Positions 16,534 to 23,641 of a stretch of DNA of 64,000 nucleotides are shown piece after piece; position 1 is the first letter of the stretch, and each line of letters begins with the position of its first letter. The notes below the pieces were generated by a model, which searched no databases, was not told where the DNA came from, and was given only the letters and a program-made list of their open reading frames with translations. Both the position numbers and the translations under genes were made by a program. Source of the stretch: Candidatus Delongbacteria bacterium (lineage in GTDB: Bacteria; CAIWAD01); contig JBAYTZ010000006.1 of the NCBI GenBank assembly GCA_041675285.1, forward strand, positions 1 to 64,000, given 5' to 3'.

Positions 16534-17012
16534 GGGGTCTCCCGTTCCGGTCGCGCGGCCGGGGGCGCGCCCGGCGCCCGCAGGCGGGCCAGCTCGGCCT
16601 CGAGTTCCGTGATACGCTGCTCCAGGTTGCGCGCGTGGCCCAGCAGGCGCCGCTCGTCCAGCACGCGCTCGGCCAGCTGGACGAACTCGTCCACGCGGAA
16701 GGGCTTGACCAGGTAGCCCGAGGCGCCGGCCTGGAGGCAGTCCAGGCAGCTCTCCAGCGCGGGATAGCCAGTCATGGCCACCACCACGGGCCGGTGGCCG
16801 GCGCGCTCCTGGCAGAAGGCCCGCACGTGGTCCGTGCCCGTGGCCCCCGGCAGATGGATGTCGGTCAGCACCAGATCCGGCTGCTCCGATTCCAGCAGGC
16901 GCAGGCCACGGGCGGGATCGCCGCAGCTCAGCACCTGCCAGCCCCGGGCCTTCAGGTGCTCCAGCAGGATGCCCCGGCTGCCGCCGTCATCCTCGACGAT
17001 GAGAATCCTCAT
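16524..17012 (-). CDS. Stand-alone receiver protein with C-terminal coiled coil
   Basis: 162 residues. The first ~120 form a response-regulator receiver (MRILIVEDDGGS, Asp near 53 in LVLTDIHLPG, MTGYP, KPF). The remainder is a charged heptad-like helix (LEQRITELEAELARL) and a proline/alanine tail, with no DNA-binding output. It probably acts through protein contacts, perhaps on the overlapping kinase. The ATG at 17012 overlaps the upstream stop as ATGA; the frame upstream of it has no family resemblance. Confidence 0.88.
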   Translation of the reverse strand: MRILIVEDDGGSRGILLEHLKARGWQVLSCGDPARGLRLLESEQPDLVLTDIHLPGATGTDHVRAFCQERAGHRPVVVAMTGYPALESCLDCLQAGASGYLVKPFRVDEFVQLAERVLDERRLLGHARNLEQRITELEAELARLRAPGAPPAARPERETPCH

Positions 17013-17284
17013 GCGGTCTCCCCGCCCGTTTCTTTCGCGTCCTCGAAGAGTTCGTGGTAGTGCTCGCGCAATTCGGGGATCTCGGCGACGTAGTCCTTCC
17101 AGTCGCGGAAGGCCGCCTCGGGATCCACGCACTTGTGGCAGAGAACGATGGTGTTGTCCTGGGCCACGCCCTGCCAGCCCCGGCCGTAGCAGGTCTTGCA
17201 GCCGCTGCGCTTGCAGTGGGAGCCGGCGATGCGCTTGGCCTCGTCCAGGTGTCGGTCGTCCAACCGGAAGCTCTCGGAATTCAC
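17009..17284 (-). CDS. Small protein with DnaJ-like CxxCxGxG cysteine motif
   Basis: 91 residues, not assigned to a named family. Residues ~23-50 carry CKRSGCKTCYGRGW followed about 15 residues later by LCHKC; the pairing CxxCxGxG ... CxxC resembles one zinc-binding unit of the DnaJ cysteine-rich domain. The C-terminal third is acidic and helical (YHELFEDAKE). It begins with GTG, with AGGAGA at good spacing, overlaps purF by 4 bp upstream and the receiver gene by 4 bp downstream. It was identified by these overlaps and its binding site. A zinc-binding adaptor is a guess. Confidence 0.75.
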   Translation of the reverse strand: MNSESFRLDDRHLDEAKRIAGSHCKRSGCKTCYGRGWQGVAQDNTIVLCHKCVDPEAAFRDWKDYVAEIPELREHYHELFEDAKETGGETA

Positions 17285-18738
17285 TCGCGCTCTCCTGTCT
17301 GGGTGGTTGATGTCCGGGGAAACAGCCGGTCGGGTGCGGCGGGTTGCCGGCCCGCGGGCAGTCCGGCGTCCACCACGGCCTGGGGATAGTCGCCGGAGAA
17401 GCAGGCCGTGCAGAAGGAGGCCGGATCCATCCCGGTGGCGGCCAGCATGCCGTCCAGGCTTAAGAAAGCCAGGCTGTCGGAGCCCAGCGCGATGCGCAGC
17501 TCCTCCACGTCCCGGCCGTGGGCGGCCAGCTCGTGCTCGTCGGGAAAGTCCATCCCGTAGTAGCACGGGAAGCGCACGGGCGGGCTGGCGATCCTGACGT
17601 GCACGCTTTTGGCGCCGGCCTCGCGCAGCAGGTGGATCAGCTTGCGCATGGTCGTGCCGCGCACCACGCTGTCGTCCACCAGCACCACGCGCCGGTCCTT
17701 CAGCACGCCCTCGACGGCGTTGAACTTGAGCCGTACGCCGTCGGCCCGGCTCTGCTGGCCCGGGCGGATGAAGGTGCGGCCCACATAATGGTTGCGGATC
17801 AGGCCCAGCTCGAACTTGGCGTCGCTGCGCCGGCTGAAACCCAGCGCCGCGGTGTTGGACGAGTCCGGCACGGGGATGACGATGTCCGCGTCCTCCGCCG
17901 GGTGCTCGAAGGCCAGGGCCTTGCCCAGCTTGCGGCGCGTCTTGTCCACGTTCTCGCCGAAGATTTTGGAATCCGGCCGGCTGAAGTAGACGAACTCGAA
18001 GATGCAGTGGGCCCGGCGCGGGCTCTGGGCGAAGCGCGTGGAGTGCAGGTCGCCGTTCACCACCAGCAGCTCGCCCGGCTCCACGTCGCGCACCGTCTTG
18101 GCGCCGATGATGTCGAAGGCGCAGGTCTCGCTGGCGAAGACGGGGTGGCCGTCCAGCTGCCCCAGCGCCAGGGGCCGGAAGCCCAGCGGATCGCGGGCCA
18201 CGGCCATGCCCTCGGGGCTCAGGAAGATCAGCGAGAAGGCGCCCTGCAGGCGCACCAGCGCCTCGCGGATCCGCTCCTCCCAGCTGGAGCCCCGGCTGCG
18301 GGCCATCAGGTGGAGGATCACTTCCGAGTCGGTGGTGGTCTGGAAGATGGCGCCCTCGGCCTCCAGCTCGCGGCGCAGGGCCGCGGCGTTGGTCAGGTTG
18401 CCGTTGTGCGCCATGGCCAGCTCGCCGTCCTTGGTGATCACCTGGATGGGCTGGATGTTGTGGTAATCGCTGGAACCCGTGGTGGAGTAGCGCGTGTGGC
18501 CGATGGCCGCCGTCCCAGGGAGCAGGGCCAGGTGGTCGGTGTGGTTGAAGACGTCGCCCACCAGGCCCATGCCGATGCGCCGGTGCAGGCGCCGGCCGTC
18601 GGAGCTGACCACGCCGCAGGACTCCTGGCCGCGGTGCTGCAGGGCGTTCAGCCCCAGCACGGCCAGGCTGGAGGCGTGCTCCGGGCCGTAGAGTCCAAAG
18701 ATGCCGCAATACTCGCCGATGCCGCGCACGCCGCTCAT
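17281..18738 (-). CDS. purF: Amidophosphoribosyltransferase
   Basis: First committed enzyme of purine synthesis, converting PRPP and glutamine to phosphoribosylamine. 485 residues. The N-terminal nucleophile is Cys11, preceded by a 10-residue propeptide (MSGVRGIGEY), as in the self-processed B. subtilis type. The glutaminase block NALQHRGQES and the PRPP loop VVLVDDSVVRGTT are present. The C-terminal CTACFSGDYP supplies cysteines for the [4Fe-4S] cluster of that subclass. The ATG overlaps the transporter stop by 4 bp. purM is encoded separately at 30630-31637. Confidence 0.96.
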   Translation of the reverse strand: MSGVRGIGEYCGIFGLYGPEHASSLAVLGLNALQHRGQESCGVVSSDGRRLHRRIGMGLVGDVFNHTDHLALLPGTAAIGHTRYSTTGSSDYHNIQPIQVITKDGELAMAHNGNLTNAAALRRELEAEGAIFQTTTDSEVILHLMARSRGSSWEERIREALVRLQGAFSLIFLSPEGMAVARDPLGFRPLALGQLDGHPVFASETCAFDIIGAKTVRDVEPGELLVVNGDLHSTRFAQSPRRAHCIFEFVYFSRPDSKIFGENVDKTRRKLGKALAFEHPAEDADIVIPVPDSSNTAALGFSRRSDAKFELGLIRNHYVGRTFIRPGQQSRADGVRLKFNAVEGVLKDRRVVLVDDSVVRGTTMRKLIHLLREAGAKSVHVRIASPPVRFPCYYGMDFPDEHELAAHGRDVEELRIALGSDSLAFLSLDGMLAATGMDPASFCTACFSGDYPQAVVDAGLPAGRQPAAPDRLFPRTSTTQTGERE

Positions 18739-20132
18739 GAGCCCATCACTCCCAATTCCTGCAGGACGCCGATCTTGTGAAGCAGCACCAGCAGCACCAG
18801 CAGGGGCGCCAGCCAGCGCAGGACGAACACGAAGCCCGTGTAGAGCCAGGCCCGGCCCGCCGGGGCACCGAAGGCCTCGCGGCGCGCGGCCTCGGGCATC
18901 ACCCAGCCGGTGAAAATCGCGATGAACAGCCCGCCCAGGGGCAGCATCCAATTGCTGGCCAGGTAATCCATCGTGTCGAAAAAGTTCATCCCGAACATGG
19001 AAGCCCAGGCCCCGAAGAGTCGCCCGTCCCCGGCGTAGGCCGCCGGGATGCCGAAGGCGAAGATCGCCGCCCCGGTGACCAGGGCCGCCCGCCGGCGGCT
19101 CCAGCCCGCGCGGTCCATCACCGTGGCCGTGACCACCTCCAGCAGGCTGATGGCGCTGGTCAACGCGGCGAACACCACCAGCATGAAGAAGGCCAGCGAG
19201 ATCAGCAGCCCGCCGGGCAGCTGGGCGAAGAGCATGGGCAGGCTCTTGAAGACCAGGCCCGGGCCCGCCTGGGGCGCCAGCCCGAAAGAGAACATCACGG
19301 GGTAGACCATCAGGCAGGCCAACAGCGAGATCAGCGTGTCCAGCAGCACGACCTGCAGCGAGGTCTTCAGCAGGCTGGCCTGGCGGTCCAGGTAGCTGCC
19401 GTAGGTGAGCATGGCGCCCATCCCCAGCGAGAGGGTGAAGAAGCTGTGGCCCAGCGCTTCGAGTACGCTGCGCCGGCTGAGGCGCTCCAGGTGCGGCGTG
19501 AAGGTGAAGTCCAGCGCCTTGAGGAAGCCGTCGTTGGGCAGGAAGAGCGAGTAGCCCACCAGGAGCAGAATGATGAGGAAGAGGGCCGGCATCATCACGC
19601 GGCAGGTCTTCTCGATGCCGCCCTGCACGCCGGCCAGCACCACGCTTACCGTGGACAGCATGAAGAGCAGGTGCCAGAACAGGTTGATGTCGCCGGCGCC
19701 GTACAAGGTGTCGAAGATGCCGCTTACCTGGTCGGGCTGCAGGTGGCGGAAGTGGTCGGTCAGCGAGAGCAGCACGTAGTGCAGGGCCCAGCCGGCCACC
19801 ACGCTGTAGTAGGAGAGGATCACGAAGCCCGCGGCCACGCCCAGCCAGCCCACCAGCGGCCAGCTGCTGCCTTTGCGGGAAAAGGCGGCGAAGGCTCCCA
19901 CCGGACTCTGCCGGCTGGCGCGCCCCAGGAGGATCTCGGCCATCATGATGGGCAAGCCCACCAGGACCACGCAGCCCAGGTAGATCAGCACGAAGAGGCC
20001 GCCGCCGTTCTCCCCCGTGATGTAGGGGAACTTCCAGATGTTGCCCAGTCCGATGGCGCTGCCCGCCGCGGCCAGGATGAAGCCCAGCCGGCTTCCCCAC
20101 AGTGGACGGCTGCCTTCCGGATGGTCCGCCAT
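18735..20132 (-). CDS. Sodium-dependent SNF-family (NSS) transporter
   Basis: 465-residue polytopic membrane protein of the neurotransmitter:sodium symporter family. The diagnostic first helix reads GFILAAAGSAIGLGNIWKFPY (about 14-34), where the unwound GLGNIWKFP segment binds substrate and sodium. About eleven to twelve helices follow. Bacterial members usually import amino acids, but the substrate here is not readable. The ATG with AGGGAGG is clearly the start; the open frame upstream is noise. It is sandwiched between DUF5683 and purF genes with overlap to the latter, so an amino-acid supply for purine synthesis is conceivable but unproven. Confidence 0.93.
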   Translation of the reverse strand: MADHPEGSRPLWGSRLGFILAAAGSAIGLGNIWKFPYITGENGGGLFVLIYLGCVVLVGLPIMMAEILLGRASRQSPVGAFAAFSRKGSSWPLVGWLGVAAGFVILSYYSVVAGWALHYVLLSLTDHFRHLQPDQVSGIFDTLYGAGDINLFWHLLFMLSTVSVVLAGVQGGIEKTCRVMMPALFLIILLLVGYSLFLPNDGFLKALDFTFTPHLERLSRRSVLEALGHSFFTLSLGMGAMLTYGSYLDRQASLLKTSLQVVLLDTLISLLACLMVYPVMFSFGLAPQAGPGLVFKSLPMLFAQLPGGLLISLAFFMLVVFAALTSAISLLEVVTATVMDRAGWSRRRAALVTGAAIFAFGIPAAYAGDGRLFGAWASMFGMNFFDTMDYLASNWMLPLGGLFIAIFTGWVMPEAARREAFGAPAGRAWLYTGFVFVLRWLAPLLVLLVLLHKIGVLQELGVMGS

Positions 20133-20158
20133 GCCCCCCTCCCTGTCCTGCCGCCCGC

Positions 20159-20671
20159 TCAGGGCAGCGTCAGCCTCACCCGCACGCCCGGCGTGTCCTC
20201 CCGCAAGAAAACGGGCTCCACGATCGCCTGTTCGCCCCAGCCTGCGTCGAAGTTGCTCAGCGAGCCGCTCACGTAGGCGTCCAGCACGGACGCCAACTTG
20301 AGCCAGAGCCACCACCAGAGGATTTTGTTGCGATCCCTGAGATAGAAGTCCGCCCGCGTGGCGAAATACTCCTGGGCGGCGGGCTCCAGCTCGCGGCGCC
20401 GGCGCTCGTCCCAGTCCCGCCACTCCTGGTGCTGTCCGTAGGCGCCCGCCAGCATGGCCAGCTCCGCGCCGGAGAACAACAGGGCCTTGACCCGCTCCTT
20501 GTTGTAGGCCTGGCCCCAGCCGTCCAGCGCCACGCTCCGCCACATGGCGGCCTTGCCCTGCTGCAACGAGACGCTGTCCCGCACCGCGGCGCGCCCCTCG
20601 GCCCAGCCCGGGCAAGCCCAGAGCAGGTACGCCAGCAGCACGCTGGCGCGCACAGACGACAAGCCACGCAC
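20159..20671 (-). CDS. DUF5683-family exported protein
   Basis: 170 residues with a signal peptide (about 1-24, ending near CPGWAEG). The conserved block SVALDGWGQAYNKERVKALLFSGAELAMLAG resembles the DUF5683 signature (P.W.GQ.YN....KA.....) widespread in Bacteroidota and FCB genomes. A tryptophan-rich helix near 120 (KILWWWLWLKLASVLDAYVSG) looks membrane-associated. The family has no established function. GTG start; 5 bp separate it from ridA and 26 bp from the transporter gene. Confidence 0.8.
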   Translation of the reverse strand: MRGLSSVRASVLLAYLLWACPGWAEGRAAVRDSVSLQQGKAAMWRSVALDGWGQAYNKERVKALLFSGAELAMLAGAYGQHQEWRDWDERRRRELEPAAQEYFATRADFYLRDRNKILWWWLWLKLASVLDAYVSGSLSNFDAGWGEQAIVEPVFLREDTPGVRVRLTLP

Positions 20672-20676
20672 GAGAG

Positions 20677-21069
20677 TCAGCGCTCCAGCTCGGCCACGGC
20701 TTCGATCTCCACCAGCACGTCCTTGGGCAGGCGGACGACCTCCACCGCGCTGCGCGCCGGCGGCTGGTCGCCGAAGTAGGTGGCGTAGACCTTGTTGATC
20801 TTGCCGTAGTCCTGCATGTTCTTCATGAAAATGGTCACCTTCAGCACGCTGCTGAGCGAGCCGCCGGCGGCTTCGACGATGGCGCGCACGTTCTCCAGCG
20901 CCTGGTGGGCCTGGACCTCCACCGTGTCGCCCGCCACCTCGCCGGTGAGTGGATTGATGGGAATCTGGCCCGCCGTGAAGAGCAGGCGGCAGCCGCTGCG
21001 GCAGATGGTGCCCTGGCTGTAGGGTCCGATGGCGGCGGGCGCGTCGGGAGTGTTGACCGTGGATTTCAT
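20677..21069 (-). CDS. ridA: RidA-family enamine/imine deaminase
   Basis: 130-residue member of the RidA/YjgF/UK114 family, which hydrolyses reactive 2-aminoacrylate made by PLP enzymes. The family blocks are AIGPYSQGT, FTAGQIPINP.TGE, VLKVTIFMKNMQDYGKIN and the catalytic arginine in PPARSAVEV. The ATG at 21069 has GGAG six bases upstream. It is the first gene of the ridA-DUF5683-transporter-purF run. RidA status influences purine/thiamine intermediates in enterobacteria, so its linkage to purF may be meaningful, but this is inference. Confidence 0.95.
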   Translation of the reverse strand: MKSTVNTPDAPAAIGPYSQGTICRSGCRLLFTAGQIPINPLTGEVAGDTVEVQAHQALENVRAIVEAAGGSLSSVLKVTIFMKNMQDYGKINKVYATYFGDQPPARSAVEVVRLPKDVLVEIEAVAELER

Positions 21070-21275
21070 GCGGACTCCGATCTGGGTTTGCCTCGGCTGC
21101 AAAGTACCAATCCCCGCGCCGCGAAGCGCTCAGGCGGCAGCTTTTTCCGGGTCAATCGCGCACCCATCCGTCCCTGGGAGGCAGGACGGGCCCCCTCTCC
21201 TTATATTGGCTGCGCAACCGGGGTAATCGCCCCGCCGCACGGCGGGGACAGACTGACCAGAGAGTGAGGACTGCC

Positions 21276-21482
21276 ATGGCCGAGAAGAAAGTCCGGGAGA
21301 AGGAGAAGGAAAAGGAGAAGGAACCGGACGCCGAGTTGGAGAAGGCCAACCCCCGCGAGAACGAACTGGTGGAGATCATGCAATTGATCGCCTTCCCCGA
21401 GCCCGACAAATACCTCGATTTGATCAAGCAGATCTGCAACACGCAGAAGATCGACCGGCGCCGCGTGCACAAGATCGACTGA
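21276..21482 (+). CDS. Small charged protein of unknown function
   Basis: 68 residues. The first third is a lysine/glutamate repeat (KVREKEKEKEKE), then a more ordinary segment NELVEIMQLIAFPEPDKYLDLIKQICN and a basic end. No family recognised. AGGA lies five bases before the ATG, and a 10-bp-stem hairpin follows the stop by 24 bp, so it looks like a complete single-gene unit. It is divergent from ridA and convergent with the histone-like gene. TATATT at 21202-21207 could be part of its promoter. Confidence 0.65.
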   Translation: MAEKKVREKEKEKEKEPDAELEKANPRENELVEIMQLIAFPEPDKYLDLIKQICNTQKIDRRRVHKID

Positions 21483-21506
21483 GCCGCCAGGCGCATCTGG
21501 ACAAGC

Positions 21507-21530
21507 AAAGGGCCGCTCACGCGGCCCTTT
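21507..21530. terminator. Bidirectional terminator hairpin between convergent genes
   Basis: AAAGGGCCGC and GCGGCCCTTT form a perfect 10-bp stem around a TCAC loop. It lies between the stops of the plus-strand small gene (21482) and the minus-strand histone-like gene (21538), so it can serve both. The U-tract is only three bases, which is weak. Confidence 0.75.
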
Positions 21531-21537
21531 GTGTGGG

Positions 21538-22188
21538 TCAGGCTTTCTCTTCCAACAGTTCCCGCACCCACGTGCTCACCGTCTTCGCGCCGGCCTTCTT
21601 CTTCAGGCGGGCCATGGTGCGCTCGGAGAGCCGCACGTGGAGAACCGAGCTGAGTTGAGCTTCACTCCCTCGGGCGGGGGCAGGTTTGTCGGAGCCGCCG
21701 GACTTCTCGTCGCCGGCCTTGGTCTTGCCGGCCTTCTTGGCGGCGGGCTTGGCCTTGGGGGCCGCGGCCTTCTTGGCAGCGGGCTTCTTCGCGGCGACCT
21801 TCTTGGCGGCCGGCTTCGCGGCAGGCTTGGCAGCCGGCTTCGCGGCGGGCTTGGCCTTGACGGCCGTCTTCTTCGCGGCGGGCTTCGCGGCGGGCTTGGC
21901 CTTGGGGGCCGCAACCTTCTTCGCGGCGGGCTTCGCGGCGGGCTTGGCCTTGGGGGCCGCGACCTTCTTCGCGGCGGTCTTCACGGCGGGCTTGGCCTTG
22001 GGGGCCGCAACCTTCTTCGCCGCAGGCTTCGCGGCGGGCTTGGCCTTGGGAGCGGCAGCCTTCTTCGCCGCAGGCTTCGCGGCGGGCTTGGCAGCGGGCT
22101 TCGCGGCCGGCTTGGCTGCCGGCTTGGTCGCCTTGGGAGCTGCTTTCTTCGGAGCCGCAGTCTTGGATCCCGTCACCGTCTTGGCCAT
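21538..22188 (-). CDS. Histone H1-like Lys/Ala/Pro-rich protein with C-terminal ribbon-helix-helix-like segment
   Basis: 216 residues. From ~10 to ~165 the chain is almost only lysine, alanine, proline and valine in AAKPAAKK-type repeats, the composition of eukaryotic H1 tails and of bacterial histone-like proteins that coat DNA. The last ~40 residues differ: VLHVRLSERTMARLKKKAGA then VSTWVRELLEEKA, which fits a ribbon-helix-helix pattern (beta strand HVRLS, two helices) as in CopG/Arc regulators. The ATG is fixed by AGGAGG. The 130-bp upstream gap contains repeated GTGATAC motifs. The combination suggests a nucleoid protein dimerised or targeted by an RHH module; that role is inferred. Confidence 0.8.
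   Translation of the reverse strand: MAKTVTGSKTAAPKKAAPKATKPAAKPAAKPAAKPAAKPAAKKAAAPKAKPAAKPAAKKVAAPKAKPAVKTAAKKVAAPKAKPAAKPAAKKVAAPKAKPAAKPAAKKTAVKAKPAAKPAAKPAAKPAAKKVAAKKPAAKKAAAPKAKPAAKKAGKTKAGDEKSGGSDKPAPARGSEAQLSSVLHVRLSERTMARLKKKAGAKTVSTWVRELLEEKA
21856..22092. repeat. 48-bp tandem coding repeats in the histone-like gene
   Basis: Four consecutive 48-bp units start at 21901, 21949, 21997 and 22045, preceded by a 45-bp variant at 21856-21900. Each encodes about 16 residues of the form AKPAAKPAAKKVAAPK. The units differ mostly at third positions and a few codons. They are coding repeats prone to copy-number change, not a CRISPR array. Confidence 0.9.
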
Positions 22189-22207
22189 GGATTCCTCCTG
22201 TAAAGGT

Positions 22208-22319
22208 GTGATACGAGGGAAGCATCCCCTTGGTCGGGTCCATGCATCGCGGTGATACATGTTCACCCGAAACTACTCCTCTTGCGAGTCGTTGTCAAGA
22301 GGAGTATCGGTTGTATCAC
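22208..22319. promoter_or_regulatory. Palindromic upstream region with three GTGATAC motifs
   Basis: GTGATAC occurs at 22208-22214 and 22252-22258, and inverted (GTATCAC) at 22313-22319. Between the last two lies a perfect 11-bp inverted repeat, TACTCCTCTTG (22274-22284) and CAAGAGGAGTA (22296-22306), with CCGA/TCGG also able to pair, giving a long stem overall. It spans the gap between the hflX stop and the histone-like gene start. It could be an operator for the RHH tail or an RNA hairpin ending hflX transcripts; no T-run follows on the minus strand. Confidence 0.55.
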
Positions 22320-23638
22320 CCCTTTTCTTCAATCAAACAGCCTTCGTGAAGAAACGGGCGCAACACCGCGTCCGCATCCGCCTCGGGAACAGCCACTAAA
22401 AAGCGCGTTCCCTCCTCCACGGAACATTCTTCCAGCACGCGCATGGTGGAGCGCAGGCGCGCGCTCAACCCGTGCCGCGCCCAGGGCAGCAGCAGCCAGA
22501 GCCGGCGCTCGCCGGCCGCCCGGTAGGCTTCCACGCCCGCGAGCAGCTGGTCCAGACGCAGCCCCTGGGTGGCGCTCACCAGCACGGCGGGCGCGTAGAG
22601 CGCCAGCGCGCGCTGCATGCGCGCCGGGTCCTCCACCAGGTCCACCTTGTTGAAGACGTGCAGGACGGGAGTCTCCCCCGCGCCCAGCTCCTGCAACACG
22701 TCGCGCACGGCGCGGATCTGCGCCTCCATCTGCGGATGGGCCAGATCGATCACATGGAGCAGCAGGTCGGCGTCCGCCGCCTCGCGCAGCGTGGAACGGA
22801 AGGAGGCCACCAGGTGGTGGGGCAGCTTGCGGATGAAGCCCACCGTGTCGGTGAGCAGAACCTCGGTGCCGTCCTCCAGCGCCAGCCGGCGCACAGTGGC
22901 GTCCAGGGTGGCAAAGAGCCGGTTCTCTACCAGCACGTCGGCGCCGGTGAGCCGGTTGAGCAAAGTGGACTTGCCCACGTTGGTGTACCCCACCAACGCC
23001 ACGCGGAACAGATCCTCGCGGCCCTTGCGGCGGGTCTCGCGCTGCCGGTCGATGCGCTCCAGCTCCTCCTCCAGCTGCCGGATGCGCGTGCGCACCAGAC
23101 GGCGGTCGGTCTCCAGCTGGGTCTCGCCCGGCCCGCGCACGCCGATGCCGCCGCGCTGGCGCTCCAGGTGCGACCAGGCGCGGGTGAGACGCGGCAGCAG
23201 GTACTTCAGCTGCGCCAGTTCCACTTGCGTGCGGGACTCGCGCGTGCGGGCGCGCCGGGCAAAAATGTCCAGGATCAAGCCGCTGCGATCCACCACAGGG
23301 CGCTTGACCAGCTTCTCGAGGTTGCGGGCCTGGGCGGGCGTCAAGTCGTCGTCGGTGAGAATCAGGTCCGCCTGGAGCTCGTCGGCCACGGCGGCCAGGT
23401 GTTCGGCCTTGCCCTTGCCGATCCAGGTGGCGGTCTCGGGTCGCGCGCGCTGCTGCAACACCTGGTCCACCACGTCGGCGCCCGCCGTGTCCGCCAGCTG
23501 GATCAGCTCGTCCAGGTGCTCGAGGGTCTCCTCGCGCAGCGAGGCGTCGAGGATCAGGGCCACGGCGATGGCGCGCTCGCGCCGTTCCACGCCCGGCGTG
23601 TCCCCGGGCCGGAGCGGGCCGTCAAAACTTTGGCGCAT
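22316..23638 (-). CDS. hflX: Ribosome-associated GTPase HflX
   Basis: 440-residue ribosome-splitting/rescue GTPase. The N-terminal HflX domain (about 25-200) includes GADVVDQVLQ, the WIGKGK loop, ELQADLILTDDDLTPAQ.RNLE and the glycine-rich GGIGVRGPGETQLETDRR. The G domain has GYTNVGKS (217-224), LFATLDAT and DTVGFI. Length and domain order are standard. AAGGA lies eight bases before the ATG, and 3 bp separate it from the BatA-like gene upstream. The stop codon lies inside an inverted repeat. Confidence 0.96.
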   Translation of the reverse strand: MRQSFDGPLRPGDTPGVERRERAIAVALILDASLREETLEHLDELIQLADTAGADVVDQVLQQRARPETATWIGKGKAEHLAAVADELQADLILTDDDLTPAQARNLEKLVKRPVVDRSGLILDIFARRARTRESRTQVELAQLKYLLPRLTRAWSHLERQRGGIGVRGPGETQLETDRRLVRTRIRQLEEELERIDRQRETRRKGREDLFRVALVGYTNVGKSTLLNRLTGADVLVENRLFATLDATVRRLALEDGTEVLLTDTVGFIRKLPHHLVASFRSTLREAADADLLLHVIDLAHPQMEAQIRAVRDVLQELGAGETPVLHVFNKVDLVEDPARMQRALALYAPAVLVSATQGLRLDQLLAGVEAYRAAGERRLWLLLPWARHGLSARLRSTMRVLEECSVEEGTRFLVAVPEADADAVLRPFLHEGCLIEEKG

Positions 23639-23641
23639 GGG

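Noticed and set aside
15190..16716. 508-codon plus-strand frame across the NtrB-like kinase
   Set aside because: Antisense to a kinase with all its motifs; Gln/His/Ala-rich noise.
21856..22092. Possible CRISPR-like array of regular repeats
   Set aside because: The 48-bp repeats are contiguous without spacers and keep the reading frame of the histone-like protein.
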